From positions 248,001-312,000 of the forward strand of contig NZ_CP119787.1 of NCBI RefSeq assembly GCF_029338255.1: a DNA stretch of 64,000 nt. Direction: 5' to 3'. This document shows, one piece after another, positions 17,534 to 26,942 of this stretch (position 1 is the first letter of the stretch; every line of letters begins with the position of its first letter). The translations under genes were made by a program, and so were the position numbers. This stretch comes from Haloarcula halobia (GTDB lineage Archaea > Halobacteriota > Halobacteria > Halobacteriales > Haloarculaceae). The notes under the pieces were generated by a model that was not told the origin of the DNA, ran no database searches, and saw nothing but the letters and a program-made list of their open reading frames with translations.

Positions 17534-17992
17534 ATGGTACTCCATCCCGGGACGGCGGTCCCGACGATACGTGCACGCAACCAGCGGGGCGAGTCGGTCC
17601 GCCCTGACTTCCGGACGCCCACCGTGCTGTACTTCTACCCGAAGGACGACACCCCGGGCTGTACGACCGAGGCGACCCAGTTCAACGAGCGCTACGAGCG
17701 CTACGCCGAGGCCGGCGTCGAGGTGTACGGCGTCTCGACTGACACCGTCGACGACCACCGCGAGTTCGCTCAGGCACAGGACCTCTCGTTTGACCTGCTT
17801 GCGGACCCCGACGGCAACCTCGCCGCGGCGTTCGACGTCGACCTCGTCGACGGGCGCGCCCGGCGGACGACGTTCGTCATCGCCCGGGGGCAGGTCGTCG
17901 GCGTCTACGAGGGCGTCCGGGCGGCGGGGCACGCCACGGAGGTCCTTCGTGACCTCCAGGACGCCGGCCTGATTCAGCTGCGCGAGCCGTAA
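17534..17992 (+). CDS. bcp: Peroxiredoxin (Bcp/PrxQ type)
   Basis: Thiol peroxidase of 152 residues that reduces hydroperoxides. The peroxidatic cysteine is in the motif YPKDDTPGCTTEA. The resolving cysteine five residues later in E. coli Bcp is absent, and this appears to be the only cysteine, so a 1-Cys mechanism with an external thiol is likely (inference). It is two bases downstream of hsp20, consistent with a shared stress response. Its stop codon directly abuts the stop codon of the convergent leuS. Confidence 0.92.
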   Translation: MVLHPGTAVPTIRARNQRGESVRPDFRTPTVLYFYPKDDTPGCTTEATQFNERYERYAEAGVEVYGVSTDTVDDHREFAQAQDLSFDLLADPDGNLAAAFDVDLVDGRARRTTFVIARGQVVGVYEGVRAAGHATEVLRDLQDAGLIQLREP

Positions 17993-20692
17993 TCAGGCCT
18001 CGATGTCGATGCCCGGGCGACCGGGCGCGGCCTTCTTCACCAGGTCGTCGTCGGCCGCCTCGGCCGACTGGACGACCACCTCGGCGTCGAACTCGCGCTC
18101 GACGAGCCAGGTGGCCCGCCGGAGCGCCGCCAGCTCGCCGGCCGGGTCCAGGTGCTCGTCCAGCGACTGGGCGCGACCCGCGATCTCCTTCGCGAAGTCG
18201 GCGGCCGCCTCGCCGTGCTGGCGCAGGTCCTCGTCCTGCATGACGGTGCCGACGACGTTGCCGTCGGCGTCCCTGGCGAGTTCGACCACGCGGTGCTTCC
18301 ACTGCGGGGCGACGGCGAGCGTGATGCGCTGGGGGTCCTCGATGCCGACGGTGTCGACGATGTCCCGGACGTCCTCGCGGGTGTTCTCGACCAGGCGCCG
18401 GCCGACGTCGTAGTCGGCGGGCACCTCGCCGTCGGGCCAGTCGGCCTCCGCCAGCAGACCGTCGTTGCCCAGCAGGTCCCACACCTCTTCGGCGACGTGG
18501 GGAGCGACCGGCGCGAGGAGTTTCGCGGCGACGCGAATCCCGCGTTCGAGGGTCTCGGCGTCCGGCGTGGTCGCGTCCTGGTAGCGCCGCAGCAGCGACA
18601 CCAGTTCGCGCAGCGCCTGCATGGCGTGGTTGAACCGGAACTGCTCGTACTCCTCGCTCGCTCGCGCGGCTGTCGCGTCGATCTCGCGGGCGACGTAGGC
18701 CGCGATGTCCGCGCGCTCGTCGTCGTCGCTCCCGGCGTCGCTACTCGTCTCTATGTCGCCCTCGACGTAGGCTTCGGCCAGCGTGTAGACGTTCTGGAGG
18801 AACGAGTGGGCCGCCTGGACCTCCTCGGCACTCCAGGCCAGTTCCTTCTCCGGCTGGGCGGCCTCCATGATGAACAGGCGGGCGGTGTCGGCCCCGTACT
18901 CGTCGACGATGCGCTGGGGCGAGACGCCGTTGCCGCGGCTCTTGGACATCTTGTGACCGTCCTCGCCCAGCACCATCCCCTGGTTCGTGAGGTTCGAGAA
19001 GGGCTCGCGGATCCCGGAGAGCAGGTCGATGTCGTCGAGCACCTTCGTGAAAAAGCGGGCGTAGAGCAGGTGCATCACGGCGTGCTCGATGCCGCCGACG
19101 TACTGGTCGACGGGCATCCAGTCGGAGGCCCGCTCGGTGTCGAACGGGGCGTCCGCGAGGTCCGGCGAGGTGTAGCGCAGGAAGTACCACGAGGAGTCGA
19201 CGAACGTGTCCATCGTGTCCGTCTCGCGCTCGGCGGGTTCGCCACAGTCCGGACACTCGGTCTGCTTCCACGCCTCGGCCGCATCGAGGGGATTGCCCGT
19301 CGTGTGGATGAACTCCGGCAGTTCGACGGGCAGGTCCTCGTCGGGAACCGGGACGTAGCCACACTCCTCGCAGTGGACCATCGGGATCGGCGTCCCCCAG
19401 TAGCGCTGGCGGGAGATGCCCCAGTCGCGCAGGTTGTACTCGGTGCGGTGCTCGCCGTCGAACGCCTCGACGAAGCGGTCCCGAGCCTCCTCGCTGTGGA
19501 GACCGTCGAACTCGCCGCTGTTGACGAGCAGGCCATCCTCAGGGTAGGCGGCCTCCTGGACGTCGACGTCCTCGGCGTCGACGTCGGCGTCCTCGGTGGG
19601 TTCGACGACCTGTACGATGTCGATGTCGTGGTGCTCGGCGAACTCGTGGTCGCGCTCGTCGTGGGCCGGTACGGCGTAGAGTGCGCCCGTGCCCACGTCG
19701 GTCAGGACGTAGTCGGCGACGTAGACCGGAATCTCCTCGCCCGTCGCGGGGTTGACGGCGTACTCGCCGGTGAACACGCCCGAGGTGACGTCCAGGTCGT
19801 CCTCGTCGGCGTGCTCGGCCATGTGGATGTACTCCGCGACGTCCTCGTTGTCCTCGGCGATTTCCTGGGCGACGGGATGACCGGGAGCCAGCGAGAAGAA
19901 GGTGGCCCCGTAGATGGTGTCCAGGCGGGTCGTGAAGATGTCCACGTCGCCGTAGCCGGGGATCTCGAAGGCGACGCTGGCGCCCTCCTGCTTGCCGATC
20001 CAGTTGCGCTGCATCTCCCGGACGTTGTTGGGCCAGCCCTCCAGATTCTCGAGCGCCTCGAGCAACTCCTCGGCGTAGTCGGTGATGGTGAGGAACCACT
20101 GGTCCATCTCGCGGTGCTCGATGGGGGAGTCACACCGCCAGCACAGTTCGGCCTCGCCTTCGACCTGCTCGTCGGCCAGGACGGTCTCGCAGGAGGGACA
20201 CCAGTTCAGCTCCGAGGCCTGGCGCTCGACCAGGCCGGCCTCGCGGAACTGCGTGAACAGCCACTGGTTCCAGCGGTAGTACTCGGGTTCGCAGGTGGTC
20301 ACCTCCCGCTCCCAGTCGTAGCCAAAGCCCATGTCGGTCAGCTGTGCCTTCATCGAGTCGATACACTGCATGGTCCACTCGCGGGGGTTGGTGTCCCGCT
20401 CCTCGGCAGCGTTCTCGGCTGGGAGGCCAAACGAGTCCCACCCCATCGGGTGCAGGACGTTCTCGCCGCGCATCCGCTCGAAGCGAGCGAACGCGTCCGT
20501 GATGGTGTAGTTCCGGACGTGTCCCATGTGGAGACTCCCCGAGGTGTACGGGAACATCGCCAGCACGTACTCCGGGTCCTCGGCGTCGTCGTCGATGCGG
20601 AACACGTCGGCCTCCTCCCAGGCGGCCTGCCAGGCGGGTTCGATCGCCGAGTGGTCGAACCCACGCTCGCGCTCCTCGCCAGTCGTGGTCAT
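17993..20692 (-). CDS. leuS: Leucyl-tRNA synthetase (bacterial-type)
   Basis: Charges tRNA-Leu; 899 residues. HIGH motif as HMGH in SGSLHMGHVRNY, KMSKS motif as GHKMSKSRGNGV, a zinc ribbon in LNWCPSCETVL...CWRCDSP, a second Cys-x2-Cys pair in HCEECGYVPV/CPDCGEPAERE, and the CP1 editing domain between (FTTRLDTIYGATF). The architecture resembles bacterial LeuRS rather than the typical archaeal/eukaryotic form; haloarchaea are known to carry such enzymes. Transcribed toward the peroxiredoxin gene, with the two stop codons directly adjacent. Confidence 0.96.
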   Translation of the reverse strand: MTTTGEERERGFDHSAIEPAWQAAWEEADVFRIDDDAEDPEYVLAMFPYTSGSLHMGHVRNYTITDAFARFERMRGENVLHPMGWDSFGLPAENAAEERDTNPREWTMQCIDSMKAQLTDMGFGYDWEREVTTCEPEYYRWNQWLFTQFREAGLVERQASELNWCPSCETVLADEQVEGEAELCWRCDSPIEHREMDQWFLTITDYAEELLEALENLEGWPNNVREMQRNWIGKQEGASVAFEIPGYGDVDIFTTRLDTIYGATFFSLAPGHPVAQEIAEDNEDVAEYIHMAEHADEDDLDVTSGVFTGEYAVNPATGEEIPVYVADYVLTDVGTGALYAVPAHDERDHEFAEHHDIDIVQVVEPTEDADVDAEDVDVQEAAYPEDGLLVNSGEFDGLHSEEARDRFVEAFDGEHRTEYNLRDWGISRQRYWGTPIPMVHCEECGYVPVPDEDLPVELPEFIHTTGNPLDAAEAWKQTECPDCGEPAERETDTMDTFVDSSWYFLRYTSPDLADAPFDTERASDWMPVDQYVGGIEHAVMHLLYARFFTKVLDDIDLLSGIREPFSNLTNQGMVLGEDGHKMSKSRGNGVSPQRIVDEYGADTARLFIMEAAQPEKELAWSAEEVQAAHSFLQNVYTLAEAYVEGDIETSSDAGSDDDERADIAAYVAREIDATAARASEEYEQFRFNHAMQALRELVSLLRRYQDATTPDAETLERGIRVAAKLLAPVAPHVAEEVWDLLGNDGLLAEADWPDGEVPADYDVGRRLVENTREDVRDIVDTVGIEDPQRITLAVAPQWKHRVVELARDADGNVVGTVMQDEDLRQHGEAAADFAKEIAGRAQSLDEHLDPAGELAALRRATWLVEREFDAEVVVQSAEAADDDLVKKAAPGRPGIDIEA

Positions 20693-20844
20693 AGTAGTGG
20701 GGATTCGGACACCGAGATTGCTATACCTTTCCCTTCACGGGGCCACCGAGCGACGACTGGAGCCACGACCCCGCCGACCCGCTCCCGGCCTGCGTTCGTG
20801 ACAGCGAAGCTATCCTTATGCGCACAGCGGCCTTACTGACGGGT

Positions 20845-21054
20845 ATGGCCGAAAACGAACCGTCGAACGACTCGATACTCCCGGAGCCGATCCGGTCGGT
20901 GACGCCCCTCACCGGAACACGCCCCAACCAGAGTATGGACGTCATCGGGTGGGGGATCTTCCTCGGGCTGGTGCTCCTCCTGGTGCCCCTGCTCCCTTTC
21001 ATCATCGTCGTCTGGCTCATCTCGAAACTCGTCGAGGCCCTGACGCCGAGCTAG
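20845..21054 (+). CDS. Small single-helix membrane protein (DUF7535-like)
   Basis: A 69-residue protein with a conserved-looking N-terminus (LLPEPIR-type: ILPEPIRSVTPLTGTRPN) and one strong hydrophobic region (GWGIFLGLVLLLVPLLPFII), which may form one long or two short helices. TATA-like TATCCTTATG at 20811-20820 lies 25-34 bases before the ATG at 20845 and overlaps an earlier ATG at 20818, so 20845 is preferred. I recall similar proteins in most haloarchaea (DUF7535), all uncharacterised. Its TAG overlaps the stop of the convergent cyclodeaminase gene (shared CTAG). Confidence 0.72.
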   Translation: MAENEPSNDSILPEPIRSVTPLTGTRPNQSMDVIGWGIFLGLVLLLVPLLPFIIVVWLISKLVEALTPS

Positions 21055-22046
21055 GCCATGTCGGTGCCCACGAGGGAGAAGTCGAGTCCGTCCCCGGCCT
21101 CCCGGGCGTTCTCGTAGACGACGTGTGCGGCCGCGACGTCCTGGATGGCCAGCCCCGTCGAGTCAAAGAGCGTGAGAGCGTCCGCGTCCGTTCGGCCGTC
21201 GAGGTCGCCGGCGACGATGGCGCCGAGTTCGCCGTAGACGTCGTCGTCGGTGAGGCGCCCCTCGCTCCAGGGGACGTTGATCTCGCCGGAGTGGGTACAC
21301 TGCTCGTAGTCGTCGATGACGAGCTTGGCGTCGAGCAATGTCCGGTCGTCGTGTTCGTGCTTGCCCGCGGCGTCGGCGCCGATGGCGTTGACGTGGGTGT
21401 GCGCGCCCAGCCACTCGCGGTCGACGATCGGCGACTCGACGGGCGTTATCGTCGAGAGGACGTCACAGCCCGCGGCGTCCTCGATGCTGCCCGCGCGCAC
21501 GTCGAACTGGTCGGCGAAGTGGTCGACGAACGCCTGCTGTTTCTCGTCGCTCCGGTCGGCGACGACGACCTCGCGGATGTCCCTGACGGCGGCGATGGCC
21601 GCCAGTTGCGTGTACGACTGGACGCCCGCCCCGACGAGGCCGAGCGACGTCGCGTCCGGAACCGCCAGGTGGTCGGTGGCGACGGCGGCGGCCGCGCCGG
21701 TCCGCACCCTCGTGAGGACGGTGCCGTCCATCACCGAAAGCGGGAACGCCGTCTCGGGGTCCGAGTAGATGAGCGTCCCGAGCACCGTCGGCAGGTCGTG
21801 GTCGCTGGGGTTGTCCGTGTGGACGTTGACCCACTTGACCGCCGCGGCGTCCCACCCGTCGGCGTTCACGTAGGCCGGCATCGACCGGAAGTCGCCGTTG
21901 TACTGTGGCAGGTCGATGTAGGACTTGGCCGGCATGATGGTGTGTCCGCGCGCGTCTGCCGCGAACGCGGCCTCGACGGCGTCGACGACCGCTGGCAGGT
22001 CGGCGTGTGCTTCGACCGCGTCGGGACCGAGCAACAGCGTCTGCAT
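21051..22046 (-). CDS. Ornithine cyclodeaminase/alanine dehydrogenase family protein
   Basis: NAD(P)-dependent enzyme of the mu-crystallin family, 331 residues. The substrate-binding region is near the N-terminus (MPAKSYIDLP ... VKWVNVHTDNP), the Rossmann motif is GLVGAGVQSYTQLAA, and the conserved ITPVESPIV and GADAAGKHE segments follow. Members deaminate ornithine to proline, interconvert alanine and pyruvate, or reduce cyclic imines; the sequence alone does not decide. A TATA box (GGTATAAG, 22071-22078) sits 25-32 bases upstream of the ATG, indicating a leaderless transcript and fixing the start. Confidence 0.88.
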   Translation of the reverse strand: MQTLLLGPDAVEAHADLPAVVDAVEAAFAADARGHTIMPAKSYIDLPQYNGDFRSMPAYVNADGWDAAAVKWVNVHTDNPSDHDLPTVLGTLIYSDPETAFPLSVMDGTVLTRVRTGAAAAVATDHLAVPDATSLGLVGAGVQSYTQLAAIAAVRDIREVVVADRSDEKQQAFVDHFADQFDVRAGSIEDAAGCDVLSTITPVESPIVDREWLGAHTHVNAIGADAAGKHEHDDRTLLDAKLVIDDYEQCTHSGEINVPWSEGRLTDDDVYGELGAIVAGDLDGRTDADALTLFDSTGLAIQDVAAAHVVYENAREAGDGLDFSLVGTDMA

Positions 22047-22122
22047 ACTCGACGGTGGGTCGTCGGCCCACTTATACCCCACTCGCCAGTGGCGTTTTAT
22101 CGCGCCGGGTCGTGCGCTCCGT

Positions 22123-22968
22123 ATGGACGCGGGCGTCCCGACCGCCGTACTCGCGCTCTGCCTGGTCACGGCCGGGTGCACCGGGTTCGTCGGGAGCGAC
22201 CCGGCCGCGTCGGAGACAGTCACGCCTGCACCGGTGCCGGAATCGCCGCCGACGGCCGTCGCCCCCGGCCTCTCCGAGGAAAGGGTGCGCGACGTGGACG
22301 CCCTCGTGCGGGCCCACGTCGCTGGCCTCTCGAACACCTCCTACACCGTCGAGCACCGCCGGACGGTCGACGACGCGACGGGGGCGCGACGCGTCGACCA
22401 GACCACCCGCGCCGAGATCAGCGCCCAGTACCGGTCGTACACGGCGGTCCGGACCATCACGGGCCCGGCGGTCACCGACCAGGTGATCCGGGCCCACTCG
22501 GAGGACCGCCGCGCCATCCAGTGGATACTTGGCGACGGGACCAACAGCAGCAGAATCGTCGCCGACGGACGCGGTATCGGCGCGCCGCCGCGACCACCCC
22601 GCGAAGCGCTGTTCTTCGAGCCGACCTACCACTCGCGCATCAGGGCGCTCTTTCTCGGGGCGAACGTGACCGCCGTCGTCCCGGTCCACACCGGCGACGC
22701 CGAGACACGCGGGACGCGCGTCGTCTGGGTCCACGCGAGCAGCGCGGCCGACCGGTCGCAGTTCCCGGTCGCCGCTGCCGACCGGGTCGGCGACGTCAGC
22801 TTCACCGCCACGGTGACGCCGTCTGGCGTCGTCCGGTCGTACGACCTCCAGTACACCGTCGTCCGCAACGAAACCACGCTCCGGGTGACGGAGTCGCTTC
22901 GCTACACAGACCTCGGCGCCACGACCGTCGACACGGACGCCGTGGGTCCTGACGGGGCGACCGGGTGA
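22123..22968 (+). CDS. Predicted secreted lipoprotein, haloarchaeal, unknown function
   Basis: A 281-residue protein with a signal peptide ending in a lipobox (LVTAGC, Cys19), followed by a Ser/Thr/Pro-rich linker (22-48) and a beta-rich domain. The mature part has repeated antiparallel-strand patterns (SYTVEHRRTV, YRSYTAVRTI, VSFTATVTPSGVVRSYDLQY) like the outer-membrane-lipoprotein-carrier-like folds seen in other haloarchaeal lipoproteins. It would be anchored outside the membrane. TTTTAT at 22095-22100 is the likely TATA box. Divergent from the cyclodeaminase gene. Confidence 0.75.
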   Translation: MDAGVPTAVLALCLVTAGCTGFVGSDPAASETVTPAPVPESPPTAVAPGLSEERVRDVDALVRAHVAGLSNTSYTVEHRRTVDDATGARRVDQTTRAEISAQYRSYTAVRTITGPAVTDQVIRAHSEDRRAIQWILGDGTNSSRIVADGRGIGAPPRPPREALFFEPTYHSRIRALFLGANVTAVVPVHTGDAETRGTRVVWVHASSAADRSQFPVAAADRVGDVSFTATVTPSGVVRSYDLQYTVVRNETTLRVTESLRYTDLGATTVDTDAVGPDGATG

Positions 22969-23176
22969 GCGCGACGGGTCGCCCGGCCGTCGTGTAATTC
23001 AGACAATCTTTTTGCCCCCGCGAGTGGTAGGCGGTACCGCGGTTGCGGGGCGACCGAGCGCGGCAGTCACCGGCGGCAGTGACACAGGCCACCCCAGCGC
23101 GACCTGCACCCGCGGCAGGGGGCCTCCCGGAATCGCCACGATGGCTGTCGGGCGACGCCAGGGAGCAGTGACACTG

Positions 23177-23425
23177 ATGACAAACACCGATACGCCGGAC
23201 CGAGCGCAGTCGACGAGCGAACAGGTAGTCAGGGCGGTTGCAGACCACCGGGGCGTCGACCCCGGCAGCCTCGAGCAGTCGCTGTACAGCGTCATCAACC
23301 CGGACGCCCTCGATGCGCTCTTCGCTCACACCACGGGAGAGTCCGGCGTGCGGCGCCTCCAGTTCCAGTACCTCGAACACGAGGTCACCGTCGAGGGCGA
23401 CGGCACCGTCACGGTGACCGACTGA
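23177..23425 (+). CDS. HalOD1 output-domain protein
   Basis: An 82-residue stand-alone HalOD1 domain, a haloarchaeal signalling output module usually attached to receiver domains. Recognisable features: EQVVRAVADHRGVDPGSLEQ, then LYSVINPDALDALF, then a C-terminal beta-hairpin QFQYLEHEVTVEGDGTVTV. Function of the domain is unknown. A receiver-HalOD1 fusion occurs at 55818. The 208-base gap upstream (22969-23176) has a T-rich CTTTTTGC, a likely terminator of the lipoprotein gene, and nothing else I can support. Confidence 0.78.
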   Translation: MTNTDTPDRAQSTSEQVVRAVADHRGVDPGSLEQSLYSVINPDALDALFAHTTGESGVRRLQFQYLEHEVTVEGDGTVTVTD

Positions 23426-23570
23426 CGGCGGCGCCGTCGCTGGGGTCGGTCGGTCACAGCGTCGGGTTCGAGCGCGGACGCCGTCGAAATAAGAGGGAGA
23501 ACGTCAGTGAGCGTTCGGTGCGGCGGTCGACGGGGAAGGCTGGCATCCGCGGCCGGAGGCCGTGGTTCTC

Positions 23571-23640
23571 GGAATCGCCGCGGGCGAGGTCGCAGGGCGA
23601 CCTCGAACGCGAACGGCAAGGCCGTGAGCACGGCGATTCC
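23571..23640. repeat. Nested perfect inverted repeats downstream of the first thermosome gene
   Basis: GGAATCGCCG (23571-23580) pairs perfectly with CGGCGATTCC (23631-23640). Inside are CGAGGTCG/CGACCTCG (23585-23605) and, overlapping the right arm, GCCGTG-ag-CACGGC (23621-23634). The 293-base gap between the HalOD1 gene and the thermosome stop holds this cluster and the terminator-like element at 23644-23718, but no gene. Confidence 0.6.
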
Positions 23641-23643
23641 GCC

Positions 23644-23718
23644 TTTTTCCCCAAGTTTTTACGCGGGGGTCGAGCGCTCGCCGGAGGCGGGCGCGAGGCC
23701 CTCGCGTAAAAAGTGGGT
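23644..23718 (-). terminator. Hairpin element after first thermosome gene
   Basis: Read in the sense of the thermosome gene, CCCACTTTTT starts one base after the stop codon and the element ends CTTGGGGAAAAA. Perfect arms TTTTTACGCG and CGCGTAAAAA (23656-23665 and 23703-23712) enclose a GC-rich centre, and CCCA/TGGG can extend the stem. The same framework follows the second thermosome gene (38014-38077). T-rich strands would suit archaeal termination. Confidence 0.6.
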
Positions 23719-25419
23719 CTACATCATGCCGCCCATGCCGCCGCCCATACCGCCCATGCCGCCACCCATGCCGCCGCCCATGCCGCCGGGGCCGCCGGGT
23801 GCGCCGCCTTCGTCGTCGTCGTCGTCGCCCTGGCCACCCTTGAGGTCGCCCGCGGCGATGACGTCGTCGATGCGCAGGATCATGACGGCCGCCTCGGTGG
23901 CGGACTCGATGGCCTGGGTCTTGACGCGCAGCGGTTCGACGACGCCGTCTTCCTCCATGTCGACGACTTCGCCGGTGTAGGCGTCGAGGCCGGAGGTGAC
24001 GGCACCGCCGTCGTGCTTGCTGCGCAGGTCGACCAGCGAGTCGATGGGATCGTGACCCGCGTTCTCGGCGAGGGTACGCGGGATGACGTCGATGGCGTCG
24101 GCGAAGGCCTCGACGGCGAGCTGCTCGCGCCCACCGACGGAGTCGGCGTAGTCACGCAGGCCCAGCGCGAGCTGGGTCTCGGGGGCACCGCCGCCGGGCA
24201 GGACCTTGCCGTCCTCCAGCGTGGCGGCGACGACGCCGAGCGAGTCCTCGATGGCGCGCTCGACCTCGTCGACGACGTGTTCGGTGCCGCCACGGAGGAT
24301 CATCGTGACGGCCTTGGCGTCCTCGACGTCCTCGACGAAGATGCGCTCGTCGCCCGCGATGTCCTTCTGGGCGACGGAGCCGGCGAAGCCGAGGTCGTCG
24401 GCCTCGACGTCCTTGATGTTCGAGATGATGCGGGCGCCAGTCGAGCGCGAGAGGGCCTCGAGCTCGGACTTCTTGGCGCGGCGCACGGCCAGGATACCCT
24501 CCTGAGCGAGGTAGTGCTGGGCCATGTCGTCGATGCCCTTCTGGCAGAAGACGACGTCGGCGCCGGCGTCGACGAGGTAGTCGACGTACTCCTTGAGCTG
24601 TTGCTCCTCCTGGTCGAGGAACTGCTGGAGCTGGTCGGGGTCGGTGACGTTGACCTCGGTGTCCAGCTCGGTCTCGGGGACCTCGATCGGCGTGTCCAGC
24701 AGGGCGATGTTGGCGTCCTCGACGGCGAAGGGCATGTTGTCGTGGACGCGTTCCTTGTCCACGATGACCCCCTCGACGAGTTCGGACTCGTCGGTGGCGC
24801 CGCCGACGACGGTCTCGATCTGGATGTTGTCGGTGTCGACGGTGCCGTCGTCGTCGGCGACAGACTGGACCGCGCGCACGACGAGCTCGGAGAGGACGTC
24901 CTTGGAGGACTCGGCGCCCTTGCCGGTCATCGCGGTGCCGGCGACCTTCTCGAGCGTCTGGGTGTCCTCGGGGTCGACGTCGATGGCGTTCTCCTCGAGG
25001 ATCTCCTTTGCCTTCTCGGCGGCCTGGCGGTACCCCTGGGCCAGGATGGTGGCGTGGATGTCCTGGTCCAGCAGTTCCTCGGCCTTCGAGAGCAGTTCAC
25101 CGGCGATGACGACGGCCGTCGTCGTGCCGTCCCCGACCTCGTCCTCCTGGGTCTGGGCGACCTCGACGATCATGTTGGCCGCCGGGTGCTCGATGTCCAT
25201 CTCATCGAGGATGGTGACGCCGTCGTTCGTGACGACGACGGACCCGGAGTTGTCGACGAGCATCTTGTCCATGCCCTTCGGCCCGAGCGTGGTCCGGACG
25301 GCCTCCGCGACGGCCGTCCCGGCAGTGATGTTCATCGACTGTGCGTCTTTCCCGGATGTCCGCTGGGACTCCTCGGAAAGTACGATCATGGGCTGGTTGC
25401 CCATCTGCTGTTGAGCCAT
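23719..25419 (-). CDS. thsA: Thermosome (group II chaperonin) subunit
   Basis: ATP-dependent folding chaperonin subunit of 566 residues, assembling into eight- or nine-fold double rings. Equatorial ATP-binding motifs: [23 protein letters not shown] and the late [11 protein letters not shown]. The apical domain carries the built-in lid segment. The C-terminus is a Gly-Met-rich tail (repeats of GGMGG) that extends into the cavity. A strong TATA box and its downstream bases (25432-25453) match those of the second thermosome gene at 36267. The ATG at 25419 fits that promoter at 34 bases. Confidence 0.97.
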   Translation of the reverse strand: MAQQQMGNQPMIVLSEESQRTSGKDAQSMNITAGTAVAEAVRTTLGPKGMDKMLVDNSGSVVVTNDGVTILDEMDIEHPAANMIVEVAQTQEDEVGDGTTTAVVIAGELLSKAEELLDQDIHATILAQGYRQAAEKAKEILEENAIDVDPEDTQTLEKVAGTAMTGKGAESSKDVLSELVVRAVQSVADDDGTVDTDNIQIETVVGGATDESELVEGVIVDKERVHDNMPFAVEDANIALLDTPIEVPETELDTEVNVTDPDQLQQFLDQEEQQLKEYVDYLVDAGADVVFCQKGIDDMAQHYLAQEGILAVRRAKKSELEALSRSTGARIISNIKDVEADDLGFAGSVAQKDIAGDERIFVEDVEDAKAVTMILRGGTEHVVDEVERAIEDSLGVVAATLEDGKVLPGGGAPETQLALGLRDYADSVGGREQLAVEAFADAIDVIPRTLAENAGHDPIDSLVDLRSKHDGGAVTSGLDAYTGEVVDMEEDGVVEPLRVKTQAIESATEAAVMILRIDDVIAAGDLKGGQGDDDDDEGGAPGGPGGMGGGMGGGMGGMGGGMGGMM

Positions 25420-25431
25420 AGTCAAGACGAT

Positions 25432-25453
25432 GATTGAATGTGATTCTATATAA
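25432..25453 (-). promoter_or_regulatory. Core promoter of first thermosome gene, shared with second
   Basis: Minus strand TTATATAGAA-T-CACAT-T-CAATC. It differs from the promoter at 36233-36254 at only two of 22 positions, and in both cases the first T is exactly 34 bases before the ATG. In Haloferax, cct gene promoters are known to drive heat-shock induction from sequences around the TATA box; the identity here points to co-regulation. Confidence 0.75.
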
Positions 25454-25624
25454 CTGTTTTGGTGCCGGCCGACGTATCGTCGGGCAGTCCCCCACTCGCC
25501 GGGGTGTGACAGTAGATACCGTGGTGGGTTTAAATACACGCTCTCGCCGCCTGCAAGCGGGTAAGCGTGAACTATCGGGCGGCTTTGTATTCCGTCCGGC
25601 CGAACTCCCACCGGGAGGACACCG

Positions 25625-25786
25625 ATGGGCGTCCTCGAGAGCATCTCCGACCTGTTCGGGACCGAATCGGCCGAGAAGTACCGCTGTGACGACTGCGGCG
25701 CGGTATGCAAAGTCGAGGCCGGATCGGACGACCCGACCTGTGGACAGTGTGGGTCGACGGCGGTCGAGTTCGTCAACCGCGTCTGA
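25625..25786 (+). CDS. Small zinc-finger protein (53 aa, two CxxC)
   Basis: Tiny acidic zinc ribbon: [12 protein letters not shown], then [10 protein letters not shown] and CGQCG about 18 residues later. The start is supported by a Shine-Dalgarno-like GGGAGGA six bases before the ATG. A TATA-like TTTAAATAC (about 25530) would give a leader of roughly 65 bases; a closer weak TTTGTATTC (about 25584) is an alternative. Same layout as the protein at 6699, suggesting a paralogous pair. Role unknown; short zinc-finger proteins of this kind are numerous in haloarchaea. Confidence 0.75.
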   Translation: MGVLESISDLFGTESAEKYRCDDCGAVCKVEAGSDDPTCGQCGSTAVEFVNRV

Positions 25787-25813
25787 GCGGGCTGACGACG
25801 GTTACGCCGGTTT

Positions 25814-26875
25814 TCAGTACCCCATCCCGAACCGGCGTTCGCGCAACTCGGGTGTGATCTGGATGCGCTCGACCGACTGGCCCGTCCGGTACCAGACGAA
25901 CGCCGCGCGCGTGAACAGTTCCCGGCAGTCGATGCGGACCTCGCGGGGGTTGCCTTCGGTGTGCTCGTGGATGTCCTCGATGGCCGCCCGGGTGAACAGG
26001 TCCGGCGCCTCACCCTGGTAGGGTTCGTCCCGGAAGTACGCGAACGACCGGGCGATGTACTCCGCGATGTCGTCGGGGCTGAACGGGTCGATGTTCTCGT
26101 AGTAGCGCAGGCGGGAGTCGAGCGTCCCGCGTATCTCGGCGACCCGTCGCTTGCCCTCGGGGGTCCCGGTCAGGAACAGGCGGACTCCGGCATCCCCGGC
26201 CACCTGCAGCGGCGACAGGAGGTCCACCTCGAGGACCTCTATCTCGTCGACGACGAGCAACAGCGTCTTGTCGTCCTGTCGGATGCGGCGCATCACCTCG
26301 TGGACGGCCGCCTTGGTGTCGGCGGTGGCCCACGGGATCCCGTTGCGGACCTGCGAGTAGTTCGACGGGTCGATGGAGTAGCCCGCCCCGTACGCCGCCG
26401 TCAGCACCGTCCGGTAGAGCTGGCGGGCGGTCGTCTCGCGGGGATTGTCCAGGTGCGTGACGATGAAGTCGTCGTGTTTCGAGAGGTCACGCAGGACGAT
26501 CTCGCGGAACGCCGACTTCCCGGTCCCGTAGGGGCTCACCAGCCCGATGTGCTGGTCCTGCAGGAGCCAGGAGGTGACCTGGTTCAGCATCTCCGTGTCG
26601 TGGCGGACGTAGAGCGGTTCCGGCATGTGGTCGAGTCCCGCCTCCTCGGTGAACGGGAGGTCGGTGACGTCCTCGATGTCGCCCCCGAGCGCCTCGCCGA
26701 AGGCGAGCAGCCGCTCTTCGACCTCCTGTAACTGGTCGAGCAGGACGCCCTCGGAGGGTGCTTCCGAGCGCGCTCGCTCGCCGGCACGGACCTCCTCGAG
26801 TCGGTCCATCACCTCGTCGACGGTCTGGCCGGCCTCGCCGTCGGTCCCCGCTGGGCCGTCGGAATCGTCAGACAC
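25814..26875 (-). CDS. AAA+ ATPase (Orc1/Cdc6-like fold), unknown role
   Basis: A 353-residue P-loop ATPase. An acidic N-terminus (1-75) precedes the AAA+ core: Walker [11 protein letters not shown] (about 118-127), Walker [12 protein letters not shown], sensor-1 LFLTGTPEG, and a sensor-2/lid region [15 protein letters not shown]. The arrangement resembles STAND/Orc1-like AAA proteins, but there is no clear C-terminal winged helix. The TATA-like CATATAAC (26909-26916) upstream lies at the edge of the TnpB remnant, so the insertion may have come close to its promoter. Confidence 0.8.
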   Translation of the reverse strand: MSDDSDGPAGTDGEAGQTVDEVMDRLEEVRAGERARSEAPSEGVLLDQLQEVEERLLAFGEALGGDIEDVTDLPFTEEAGLDHMPEPLYVRHDTEMLNQVTSWLLQDQHIGLVSPYGTGKSAFREIVLRDLSKHDDFIVTHLDNPRETTARQLYRTVLTAAYGAGYSIDPSNYSQVRNGIPWATADTKAAVHEVMRRIRQDDKTLLLVVDEIEVLEVDLLSPLQVAGDAGVRLFLTGTPEGKRRVAEIRGTLDSRLRYYENIDPFSPDDIAEYIARSFAYFRDEPYQGEAPDLFTRAAIEDIHEHTEGNPREVRIDCRELFTRAAFVWYRTGQSVERIQITPELRERRFGMGY

Positions 26876-26942
26876 GGTTGTACTCCAGCGTAGTTGACCG
26901 CCTGCAGCGTTATATGTTACGGAGAATCAAGGAGAAAGCCCC

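Noticed and set aside
18152-20839. 895-codon open frame on the plus strand, antisense to leuS
   Set aside because: A mirror of the GC-rich codon pattern of leuS; its composition (V, G, L, R-rich with no recognisable motif) is unlike a haloarchaeal protein, while the opposite strand carries all LeuRS motifs.
23722-23800. GGC/ATG-rich short tandem repeats at the end of thsA (and 37900-37950 in thsB, 32480-32535)
   Set aside because: Looks like a microsatellite at DNA level but encodes the conserved Gly-Met tail of the proteins, so it was not listed as a separate repeat.
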